Source of the DNA: Macrobrachium rosenbergii
Lineage: Eukaryota; Arthropoda; Malacostraca; Decapoda; Palaemonidae
Direction of reading: 5' to 3'
Length of the DNA stretch: 64,000 bases
NCBI RefSeq assembly: GCF_040412425.1
Contig: NC_089781.1
Coordinates: forward strand, 49,355,227-49,419,226
Part shown: piece after piece, positions 54,961 through 64,000 of the stretch
Layout: each line of letters opens with the position of its first letter
Numbering within the stretch: the first letter of the stretch is position 1
Position numbers and translations under genes: made by a program
The notes under the pieces: generated by a model
Told to the model about the DNA's origin: nothing
Seen by the model: the letters and a program-made list of their open reading frames with translations, nothing else
Database searches by the model: none

Positions 54961-55510
54961 CCTTTTGATAAAATAAATCCATCTAAATTAGCGTATACAC
55001 TTTTGTAATTGAAAAATCTATGTATCAGGTTTGAAAAAAAAATTCTTTCTTTTGTCAGCGTGGCCTGTTTATTATGTTTTAAATATTTGTTTACAATATA
55101 TTGTTTTTGTCAATCTAGCTACATTCAGATATTCTAATTCAAGCAAATTAATTCAAAATTAAAACATCATATATCATTACGGCTTTAACTGTAAACCTGA
55201 AATTATTATTGTGAGTATAATTATATATAGAATGTTACCTAATCTTGCTGTGAAGGTTTAGCAAATAATTTTGCAAGGTCTGTTCTTTTCTCACTACATT
55301 CTTCTAGCAAATAATTTTGCAAGGTCTTGTCTTTTCTCACTAATTCTTCTCTTTTTGTATCTTTAGAGGAGGATTGAATGAATTCGGATCACCTTATACA
55401 GAAAAAATTAGGTGAGTACCTTTTCTGTACATTCTGATAAAGTGTGATACGAAAATGATACGTTTTGGTGAAAATTGTGTTACTTTTGAATTTTCCCACT
55501 GGGAACACTG
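54961..55510 (+). other. H 3' region
   Basis: AT-rich, no supported ORF. It holds a duplicated phrase AGCAAATAATTTTGCAAGGTC (about 55260 and 55308) and the right terminal inverted repeat. Confidence 0.7.
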
Positions 55511-55669
55511 CTTCAGCAGTGATGCATGAGCAGTCAGATAGGGAGGACGTCCACTCAGCTCCAGCGCCGATGGCTAGATAACTACCACCAGCCAAACACA
55601 GACCAACACTCTAACACTGTTGTATTTTCCAGCTTCAAATTGAGTGTTTGGTGGCTGGGATGATTGGGA

Positions 55670-55866
<197 letters not shown>

Positions 55867-56213
55867 CATACTGAAAAGCTTATAGGTCACAAAACATTTT
55901 ATGAATTACAATACACAGTAGATGTTTGAATAATATGTGGCTAAAGGCATTTTGAAGAATCTTGACAAGAAAGGGCAAAATGAATATTTGCCCTCCTTAA
56001 TCCAGTAATCGCGCTCTGTATAGTCAGATCTGGCCGGAGAACAAGTGAGCAGTGTTGCAGTACAGTTTGGCCGCTAATAATTTTTTTTTCAGCGCCACTA
56101 CTGCATCACGTGGCTGATACATGATGCATAGTGTGTACGGGGGCTTAAGGAACCACCAATAAACCAGTTAACACGCAACCAGTATGTCGCACATTCCCCA
56201 GTCCTTACAGATC

Positions 56214-57150
56214 TTCCATTTTTTTTTTCTTTTTCTTAACTTCACGTAATTCACTGTTGAACCATTTGGCATTTTCTTTAACTATTATTTGCCTCATTAC
56301 TTCTAGACATTTATCGTTGTAGCTTGACGCCAATATACTCGTACTTTTGCTATAGAATGGAAAACAGTTTTTTCACATACTTGGTCACCTGTCAATGTGC
56401 TCGTATTCCTCAAATTCCACCTGCACTCATGGCTTGTTTCTCTTATTTTCTTGATGCTCTCAACAATAAATTCATCAGCTTTATTTAAAGTTGGTTTTGT
56501 TTCTGTAAGTGATAGTTTTTCAATGTACGAGTATGACCTTTCCAGATATTTATACTAAATGGAACTAGTTTATGTATGTATTGAGATGTCGCATTCAGGC
56601 TCAACTTGTATGTCACTCACAATCTCGCTGTTTTTGTTTTTTCTATCACTAGGTCAATGGTATGGTTCAATAATGATGTCGGTTTTTCATAACATTTACG
56701 ATGTCGTGGTTTTCAAGTAACTATAAATTCGTTGACATATTTGTCATCGTTATCATCCAGATGTAGGTTGAAATCACCACAAATGAGTATATTTTTTTTT
56801 ATCAGCCAGCAAGTGGAGGAAGTCACTGAATTCATCTAGGAATGATCTCTTACTTGTGCTTGGTGGTTATAAACTGTTATGATTTGTATGAGTTTGTTTA
56901 TGTGTGTAATTTTGGTGCTGATGTATTCAAATGTACTGAACACATTTTGGTTCAGTATAGAAACTTTGTACACTTTTTGGCAAAGATTCCTGTACTCCAC
57001 CACCCCCTTTTTTTCTCTCTCTCTCTCAGTAGGCTACATGGTAAAAGTTGTGAGACCTGGCGTCATTTCGTTTATTTTAGAATAATCACTTGCATTATTG
57101 CTTGTGAGGACAAGAAAGGTCAACTGGGTATTAAATTATTTATTATGTTG
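56214..57150 (-). pseudogene. LINE ORF2 endonuclease region (T2)
   Basis: On the minus strand an APE-type endonuclease motif ILICGDFNLHLDDN is seen near 56785-56745 and DEFSDFLHLLADKK just before it. Near 56290-56230 NAKWFNSELREVKKK resembles the stretch before the RT of CR1/Jockey-type LINEs. Many stops. It is cut at about 56210 by the E-type LTR. Confidence 0.75.
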
Positions 57151-57156
57151 TTTCAG

Positions 57157-57283
57157 ATTTAGCTGGCCTTGTGCCAGCACGGCTCTTGCTCTGAGAGCAG
57201 CCCAACAACATTATTTATTAGTTGTTGTTGTTTTAGATTTTAGCTGGCCTTGTGCCAGCACGGGCTCTGCTCCTAGAGCAGCC
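57157..57283. repeat. Two direct copies of a double-hairpin repeat
   Basis: Copies at 57157-57203 and 57237-57283 read AGCTGGCCTTGTGCCAGCAC followed by GGCTCTTGCTCTGAGAGCAG (first copy). GCTGG pairs with CCAGC, and GGCT/GCTC pair with GAGC/AGCC. A TTG run precedes the second copy. The layout resembles 26121-26267. Confidence 0.75.
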
Positions 57284-58020
57284 TGTAACTCTATTTTTGA
57301 TGATGAGTTTGTGAGATGGGTAGGTTGGTTGAAAACTTTATTATGATGCATGAAAGTGATTTTGGTGGGGGTGATTTTTGAAAGGAAAAGATTTAACAGG
57401 CAAGGTTGCAACCTCTTTGAACCCTAAGGTACCCATCAGATGAGGACAAAAGTATGATAGCAGTGAGTGTTGGCTAGTGGGAGAGGCCAACAGATGGAAA
57501 AAAGAAGAATTGAGTAGTAGGCACAGGTAGTTATTTATTATTTATTACCTGAGCGCAGGTATACATGGCAGAGCGCGGAGGGAAACGTGGTGCTCGACCT
57601 CCGATCGCCGTGACCCGCACTCTGAGCAATTTGTGTTTGTTGACAGACAAACAAATGGCAATTATGAGAGACATAATAAATGTACAATGATGAAATACAT
57701 ATCGGCGGAAAGGCAAGAAAAATTCTACACATGAATATTTACACGAGAGTCTTGGCATATTAGGAAATGCAATGCATGACGTGATTGGTGCGAAAACGAA
57801 GAGGCGTCTGACGTCTTTACATGCGTAGCCAAGTCTCCGTTAGCATGCATATATCTAGAGATTGTGATCATTTATAAGATTTCTAATAGTGTTAGTTTTA
57901 TTTCCTACGGACTGTATGTTTATTAAATTGCATAGAAGATTATTAGTCAAAGCCATGGTCCGTATTATTTTTCACCTTTGACACATTTTCTTTATATAGC
58001 CTACTGTGTAGGCTACTTAT
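57284..58020. other. No gene recognised
   Basis: AT-rich sequence with stops in all frames beyond short ORFs. A GC-richer patch at 57540-57620 (GCGCAGGTATACATGGC) has no identified role. Confidence 0.6.
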
Positions 58021-58029
58021 TAGCATCAC

Positions 58030-59100
58030 ATGTTTTATGTTTAGTATCACTATGGCCTTTCTTTACACAGTTTTTACACTTGAAGATGCTGCTACACATT
58101 CATTTGATTTGTGATTTTCACCACATCTAGGGCAAGCTTGGTCATTTCTACAATTTGTTGCGCTATGACCAATTCTGACATTTATAGCATTGATTGATAG
58201 GGCATGTAACAGTCGAATAAGCTACTTTGCGACGGCTATACAGTGTAAACAATTTGTCACCTCTATCATAGATAGCCTTTCGTATTTGTGGTGTGCATTT
58301 GATGATATAGTGTTTATATTTGTCATCTTTGGCTATCATTTCCTTTACAATTTTCAGGTCGTCATTTTCAGAAATGAGGCTTCCTGTCCATGGATTTTTT
58401 CTTTACAATGTTATCGACAATGTCATCCTCATCCTTCAGGACATAGACTACTTTTATTTTTGTTTTAAGTTTACCCTTCTTATTTGCTGATATATTGCTG
58501 ATATTCTGAATCTCCATTTTTGCCTTTTCCAAGTTTTTTCCTGTCTGGAAATCTTACAAATAAGCGTCCACCCTTGTTGTTTTAACCTGTTCACCTGTCG
58601 CCATTATTTTACTCATAATTTGTCTTTTCATTAGCTGCTGTGCTCTCTTCGTTTGTAGACTTGATCAAAGCACTTTTTTGTCTTTAGTGATTCAGCATAA
58701 GTTTTGTCCATGTTTGTCAGTGTCTTTACTTTACATCTTTATCAACACTGTCAATTTTGTTTTGGATTGCTTCTATGCTGAGCATTACGTCACTAGTTTT
58801 CTGAGCCGAATCCTTAATGAACTTTGTTAATATCTCTGTTTTCTTGTATTTCTTCAAGTTCATCTTCAATGAGTTTTTAGCGTGTTCTTTGTGACAACAT
58901 ATTGTACAGATGTACAATATGTTATCACTACAAGTATGGGTGTGTAGCCTATCTGACCTCTATGCCTGAGCATTCATAGTGAAACCATGTGTCACACATT
59001 TCACAGCAAGATCATTCATCATGAACTTCTCCAGAGCAATGTCCGCAGGTTGCTGACTTTCTCTCGATTTGGGTTGACTCATCCTTCTCAGTATTTTCTT
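58030..59100 (-). pseudogene. LINE ORF1: PHD-like finger, coiled coil, CCHC knuckles (T2)
   Basis: On the minus strand the order is a PHD-like finger near 59060-58900 (CGHCSGEV, CEMCDTWFHYEC, then ICTICC), a Lys-rich helical segment (KIDSVDKDVK end, 58917-58726), decayed middle, KIVKEMIAKDDKYKHYII, and knuckles CYKCQNWSHSATNC and CPRCGENHKSNEC near 58190-58100. This order fits ORF1 of CR1/Jockey-related LINEs, an RNA-binding protein. Stops and shifts break it. It lies upstream of the endonuclease region as expected for one element. Confidence 0.75.
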
Positions 59101-59231
59101 CAGCGTTACATCTTTACGTGCTGCTTCGATAATTATGAGATCATGTTCGTAGTAAAAGATATACCAGATTAAAGGAATAGTTATCTACTTTGCTGCTTCA
59201 TCCAACTTTGGGCTACATTGTAATACAGCTG

Positions 59232-59700
59232 TTAACTGCTTTCTAAACAGTCGAGCATGTCTTTAACACAAGACTTTTGGATTTTAATGCACTCAGAAGC
59301 CAACAAAGCCCTATTAAGAGTATCTGTGTTTAAACCACTTCTGATTTTTGTCTCAAATAGACTGATTTTGCTGAATACTCTTTCACATTCAGCATTAGAA
59401 TGGGGAAGACTGACCACACATACAGCAAAATTTGTCAGTTCAAAAAAGCTATCTCGACTCTGTAAAACTTCTACCCAGAATTTATCTGCTGGCAATTTAT
59501 CATCAATATTTAGTGCATCTCTGAATACTGGCAAAATTGGCCACTGATCATCGATTTTTGTTTTATTGAACAATTATCTGGTGACGCAATTAAATGCAGT
59601 TCAACTATGGGGATGGTACAAAGAGGAGTTGATTTCCTAAAAGAATTAGACAGGGCATTTTCAGGAGGAAGGCAATACAGCTTCGAGATCACACTGTCCT
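59232..59700 (-). pseudogene. hAT transposase C-terminal fragment
   Basis: On the minus strand a 113-residue ORF has KFWVEVLQSRDSFFELTNFA, SLPHSNAECERVFSKI and TKIRSGLNTDTLNRALLA, the hAT dimerisation region. The upstream part to about 59700 is readable in another frame (LYCLPPENALSNSFRK). No terminal repeats were found for it. Confidence 0.85.
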
Positions 59701-60167
59701 TAAAATCATACTTTTCTTGATCTCCTCACATGCCTCTACTAAGAAGTTCCTACAGCGTTTATAAAAATTAGTCAGCATAGCCTTAAAAAGTTCAAATCCT
59801 AAATTGTCGTGTAAAACGAACGATAATTAGAAAAGATATCATACCAGAGGCAGTTTAATGTTACATTTATGATAATTATTGTACACATGGCAGCCTGGGT
59901 AAGGCCTGTGGATGTGTTTCCTTGCCAGACGTAAAGTATTTCTGGACTCCTGACATTATACCTGGTGACAAAGTTTACTCTTCTGTAAGCATTAGTAGAA
60001 AGAAAAAATATAGGCGAAGAGATCATGGAATATTTACATAAATGAAATCCTCTATATAGTGGTCTTATTTTCGTTTCATTCAAAGTAATGCGACCGCTTC
60101 ATTTACGGACTCGGTTATGCTTCACTATAGTACGAGCGAAAAACTGATTGTGTGGATGAAGTGAACT
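59701..60167. other. No gene recognised
   Basis: AT-rich flank between the hAT fragment and the LTR of element J. I see no ORF, repeat or motif that I can support. Confidence 0.6.
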
Positions 60168-60557
60168 TGTAAAGTCCCCGCTAAGTGGGTTTTCTGTGGT
60201 AGCGACCCGTTTTCTTTGCCTCTCCTAGGATCGCTGCTCCTAGGATAACGGGTCACGCAGATCCAGTCATACCCAATCATTTAAATTGATTTATGTAAAT
60301 ATTTACCTGTCACCAACTTGTATGTTATGTGTTTCTTTTTCTCAGGTATCAGAATGTATTCAACTAAGTTATTGTCCATTTGTGTAACTCAAAGTGTATT
60401 GGTTCATTGTATTTATTGTCAAATGTTATTGACCTCAGGTCACCCTAGTTATCATTGTATTCTCAGCATGACTCGGTCCGCCGCTATATAAACCGCCTGT
60501 GTCCTCAATAAATCAGTAGTAACCTTGTCCTGCTCTGTTTCTTTCGCACCTCTTAAA
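60168..60557 (+). repeat. J 5' LTR
   Basis: TGTAAAGTCCCCG to CACCTCTTAAA, 390 bases. The 3' end is expected to be ACA, so one base has probably changed. Confidence 0.85.
60485..60512 (+). promoter_or_regulatory. J LTR TATA box and poly(A) signal
   Basis: TATATAAA (60485-60492) is followed 15 bases later by AATAAA (60507-60512). Such a close pair implies a very short R region, with transcription starting just before the LTR end. The C LTR has the same arrangement. Confidence 0.65.
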
Positions 60558-60558
60558 G

Positions 60559-60785
60559 TGGTGACCGGAGAGGTTCCCGGAGCCATTAGTGGACTCACAC
60601 ATGGAGACTCAGTCTCGGCTCCAGGAACTACCCACGCCCTAGAGGACTCATTATGGCGCTGTAACCAGCGTTCGGGTGTGCTGACTCTCGTTGGCAAATC
60701 ACCAGCGTTATTAACGGACTCACACAGCGTGCTTCCAGCCAGATGACACGAGTATCCCACTCCTATTAAGAGGGCAAGAGCGAGC
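60559..60785 (+). other. J primer-binding site and leader
   Basis: TGGTGACCGGAG at 60559 is a tRNA-Trp-type site decayed after eight bases. The leader has phrases GCCATTAGTGGACTC and ATTAACGGACTC as in B and C. Confidence 0.65.
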
Positions 60786-61560
60786 ATGGACACGGATATC
60801 CCCCCTCGTTCAATTAACTGCAACCTTGCAGATTCAGATGTTTACCTCCTGCCCATATCACCTGCGCCCTCCCGCGCCGAGGCTCTCGCACTCCTCCACA
60901 CCGCTGCCCGCCCCCACATGCTCCTGCCTGGTGCCCTGCCCAGCAGGACAAAACAAAGCCGCCCTCGCCATAAAGCCTTTCACTCAGGAGAACCCGTCAT
61001 CGTGGCTGTACAGGGTCGAGTCAGTTCAGTCTGGCAGAACTCAGGACGAGATGCTGCAAGCTGACGCAGTTTAACGCCCTGCCGGAGATCTACAGGAAAC
61101 TTCGTCCCGTGGGTGTCTGCCGACACCCTCACCTACCACCTCCTAAAGAAAACCCTCATCGAGACTTTGCTCCCCTGTCGGTTGCCGAGAGAGCCGCCTG
61201 CGCCTCGACCTCATCACCAACCAGTGGCAGGAACAGAGCGTCTTGGAGTTGTGGGGCATGATCCAGGATTTCTTCATCCTCCCCACACCAACAGCAGCAG
61301 AAAGCAGTCCGAGATAAGCCTGTAGCGGGAGATTCTCCTCCGCCAGCTCCTCCTGGAGGTCCGCACTCAGATCCTCGAGCCCTACACCATGCCCCGGGAG
61401 GTCTTGATCTGCACAGCGCAACAGCTGACTGACTCCGCAAAGGCAGCAAGGCGGGCATCAGCACCCCACACCCCATCAGTGCCATTCAACAGGAGGAGGG
61501 AGCAGAGGAGGAGATAAGTGCTGTTACCAGGAGGTGGCCACCGTATCACCACAAGTGGAA
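60786..61560 (+). pseudogene. gag: J gag
   Basis: The ATG at 60786 gives MDTDIPPRSINCNLADSDVY. Frame breaks near 60930 and 61060 lead to segments with KPFTQENPSSWLYRVESVQS and LLKKTLIETLL, matching C Gag. The C-terminal part (61400-61640) is GC-rich and broken; a finger of the CHCC type is only partly visible (CYYHKQYGRMPGTA near 61575). Confidence 0.75.
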
Positions 61561-61600
61561 CCCACCGGGCCCTTGCTACTACCACAAGCAGTACGGCAGG

Positions 61601-63757
61601 ATGCCCGGAACTGCCAACCCCATGTTCATTTGCCCGTCCAAAACGGGGGTGGCAGCCAGCAGGACAGGCCGCCACGGCAACAGAAGAACCCAGGAGCCCA
61701 GGGCCATTAGGGCTTCTACGTCCCACGACACCATCTCCAGCAGAATGATGTTGGTTGACACAGGGGCCGTTAGATCAATCTTTCCGCTATCCAGAGAGAC
61801 TGCAAGCGCTCACGGACCGGCTGCCTTTCCTGACGGCTGCCAACAGGTCCCCCATCCTCTCCTACGGCACCAGGCTCCTGTCGGTCTCCATCCTTGGCCG
61901 GAGGTATTCCTGGGACTTCGTCGTTGCGGACGTAAGGACTCCACTCCTAGGTGCGGATTTCCTGCCCACTTTGGGCTGGCAGTCGATGTCGATCGCAAGC
62001 ATCTCCTCAACACCGATTCCTGCCAGTCCTCCCGTTGGCAACGGTACCCAGCGCACCTACCATCTGCTCCATCGCCCCACCAGTACGCCCAGCTGCTGAA
62101 GGAGTTCCCGACGTATTCAGGCCCGAGCCCACCAGGTACCCGGGGCCCCAAAAACATGGCATCTACCACACACATGCAAGGTTCCGAGGCTTCCCCTCGG
62201 TGCCTTCAGGAACAGATGGGGATATGGAACAGATGGGATCCAGCCTGTGGGCCTCTCCTCTCCACATGGTGCAGAAACCGAATGGCTCCTGGAGACCCTG
62301 CGGCGACTACAGGAGGCTCAACCTCGCAACTGAACCTGACCATTATCCCCGCCCGAACATGCAGGATCTCATGGCCACCTTCCACAGTGCCAAAATATTT
62401 TCTAAGTTGGTTCTTTTTGAAATCTTACTTTCAGGTGCCAGTTGCTCCAGAGGATATCCCGAAAACCGCCATCATCAAGCCTTTCGGGTCCTATGTCTTC
62501 GCCTTCTCCCCCTTCGGCCTGAGGAATGCGGGGGCAACATTCCAGCGGCTCATGGATAGCATCCTGGGGGACCTGAAGTTCTGCGTCTGCTACGTGGATG
62601 ATATCCTTATATTTTCCAGGTCCCATAAAGAGCATCAGCGGCACATCTGGGCAGTCCTGCAGCACCTGCAGAACGGCCTCGTCGTCAGATTCGACAAGTG
62701 CACCTTCGGCGTCGAGAAAGCTGACTTCCTAGGCCACGAGATATCCCCGGATGGTGTCCGCCCGCTCACATCAAAGGTCGCAGCCATCACCAGGTTCCCC
62801 GTCCCCACCTCCGTCAAGGCCGTCCAGGAGTTCCTTGAGATGGTGAATTACTACAGGAGGTTCATCCCCGGGATCGCACACACCATGGCCCCCCTGACAG
62901 AGATCCTGAAAGGCCAACCGAAATCCTTAGTGTGGGGACACAGCCAGCAGCGGGCCTTCTCCCTGACAAAGGCCGCTCTCGCCGAGGCAACCGCCTTGGC
63001 CCACCAGGACCCCAGTGCTCCCCTCCAACTGACGACGGACGCCAGCAGCGTTGCATGTGGAGCCGTCCTGGAGCAGATTGTCGACGGCGCCTCCCAGCCC
63101 ATTGCCTTCTTCAGCAAAAAGTTCAACCCCGCGGAGGCCCGCTACAGCACCTTCGACAGGGAACTCTGCGCAGTATACCGGGCAGTCCGGCACTTCAAGT
63201 TCCTCCTGGAGGGTACGCCCTTCACAATCTACACGGACCACCAGCCGCTGGTCCACGCCTTCACCAAGCAGGGGGAGGCATGGTCTTCCAGACAGCAACG
63301 ACACCTCGCGGCCATCGCAGAGTTCACCTGCTCAGCCAGATACCTCCCTGGCAGGAAGAACCCTGTAGCAGACGCCCTCTCCAGGATTGAGCTCAATGCG
63401 GTGCAGCTTGGGATCAACTACGAGGACCTCGCCTGGGAGCAGGCTGCCGACCCGGAGACTCCAGCCTACCACACCGCCATCACGTCCCTGAAGTGGAGGG
63501 ATGTGTCCCTCGTGGCGGGGTCCAAATCTCCTCTGCGATGTCAGCACCGCCAGCCTCACCTCCTGGTGCCCGCCTCCTGTCGCCGCCAGGTATTCGGACG
63601 TCATCCATGGGCTCTCCCACCCCTCCGGCAGGACGACGCCAAGCTGCTGACAGAAAAGTTTGTCTGGCACGGAATGTGGAAGGATGTGAGGACCTGGGCG
63701 AGACAGTGCCTTCAGTGCCAAACCAGCAAAATTGGTCATCACACCGAGTCCGAGTAG
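61601..63757 (+). pseudogene. pol: J pol: protease, RT, RNase H, integrase zinc region
   Basis: A single 718-residue frame is open here, though parts are in a shifted frame relative to the family. MMLVDTGAVRSIFPLS (61747-61794) is the protease site, and LLGADFLPTLG lies in another frame near 61950. RT: FLKSYFQVPVAPED, FGLRNAGATFQRLM, CYVDDILIFS (62587-62616) and DFLGHEISPDG. FLEMVNYYRRFIPG and RNase H (LTTDASSVACGAVLEQ, STFDRELCAVYRAVRH, YTDHQPLVHAFTK, NPVADALSRIE) follow in frame. KFVWHGMWKDVRTWARQC and CQTSK give the integrase zinc region. Confidence 0.9.
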
Positions 63758-64000
63758 GCGAGTTTCCACAACTGGGGCGGCGGTTTGTCCATATACACAT
63801 CGACGTTGTTGGGCCTCTTCCCCCCATCAGGCGGGGCCAGATATCTCCTGACGATTGTCGACCGCTCAACCAGATGGCCCGAAGCTACGTCCATGCAGGA
63901 AGCCACCACCAGTGCGTGTGTTGAGGCCCTCCTTTCCAGCTGGATCAGCTGGTTCGGTGTCCCCGGACCACATAACCACCGGGGAGGGCCCTGCCTTCTT
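63758..64000 (+). pseudogene. J integrase core, start only
   Basis: After a TAG near 63755, GEFPQLGRRFVHIHIDVVGPLP carries the first catalytic Asp. Further frame breaks follow, with readable pieces of TRWPEATSMQE-like sequence. The domain continues past the edge. Confidence 0.8.

Larger units (their letters stand above)
51233..55510 (+). mobile_element. Element H: hAT transposon inside G
   Basis: The terminal inverted repeat CAGTGTTCCCAGTGG is at both ends. Flanks are CTTCGCAG and CTTCAGCAG, an 8-base duplication with a one-base difference in length. A subterminal motif TACGTTTTGGT occurs near both ends (51270, 55459). It encodes a BED-type hAT transposase with visible introns, now broken by stops and indels. 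Confidence 0.88.
60168..64000 (+). mobile_element. Element J: CsRn1-type retrotransposon, runs off the right edge
   Basis: 5' LTR, primer site, leader, decayed gag, protease, RT, RNase H and the start of integrase. It is the most complete CsRn1-type pol in the window because nothing has inserted in it. Frame breaks are frequent in gag and around the protease. It shares subfamily features with K (Gag start, LTR 3' end). Confidence 0.9.

Noticed and set aside
57157..57283. Hammerhead ribozyme as in Penelope-like elements
   Set aside because: The conserved CTGATGA and GAAA core is absent; only simple hairpins are seen.
57531..57758. 75-residue ORF as a host exon
   Set aside because: No domain, splice signals or neighbouring coding; I could not support it.

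Overview
This window looks like a transposon-dense intergenic or heterochromatic stretch of an invertebrate animal genome. It is eukaryotic: it carries LTR retrotransposons, LINE fragments, hAT transposons (one with visible introns), TIR elements and long dinucleotide microsatellites, and I found no host gene, tRNA, rRNA or bacterial operon. The mix of CsRn1-type Ty3 elements, BEL/Pao elements, BED-finger hAT elements and (GA)n/(TA)n tracts would suit an arthropod, perhaps a decapod crustacean, but that is inference. Letters K, L, P and so on are labels used only here.

Left part (1-26.9 kb). K, a minus-strand CsRn1-type element that runs off the left edge, sits in the 5' LTR of L (1073-8961, plus). 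L is a Ty3-type element with a tRNA-Lys primer site, five Gag zinc knuckles and two aspartic-protease-like domains. L abuts P, a Mag-like gag fragment on the minus strand. Next is a BEL/Pao pol gene N (10375-12076 and 23962-26082), split by a second BEL/Pao element Q (12077-23956). Q has 1.14-kb LTRs and an extra 180-residue ORF with SGNH-hydrolase motifs between its primer site and gag. Q's left LTR is itself interrupted by hAT element O (12573-15247, 8-bp target duplication). N is also interrupted by a 418-bp TIR element R (24135-24552) and ends in a fold-back rearrangement.

Middle part (26.9-56.2 kb). CsRn1-type fragment M and a LINE RT fragment T1 precede a three-level nest. B (28033-39547) is split by C (28772-37033, target duplication AAGT), and C is split by D (31943-35558, target duplication ACGC). 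D is a gag-only deletion derivative of the L family. E (39548-about 50 kb) follows, with BEL/Pao element F (41645-48104, target duplication CACGG) in its pol. A tandem array of E-type LTRs and leaders follows; its last LTR holds a TAA-flanked TIR element G, which in turn holds hAT element H.

Right part (56.2-64 kb). A decayed LINE lies on the minus strand (endonuclease, then ORF1 with PHD-like and CCHC fingers), followed by a hAT fragment and CsRn1-type element J, which runs off the right edge.

The proteins do not form one pathway: each element is a self-contained replication unit, now mostly broken. The strongest leads are the SGNH-like ORF of Q, the second protease domain of L, the pol-less mobile derivative D with a canonical -1 slippery site, and the conserved hairpin that brackets the polypurine tract in the L/D family.
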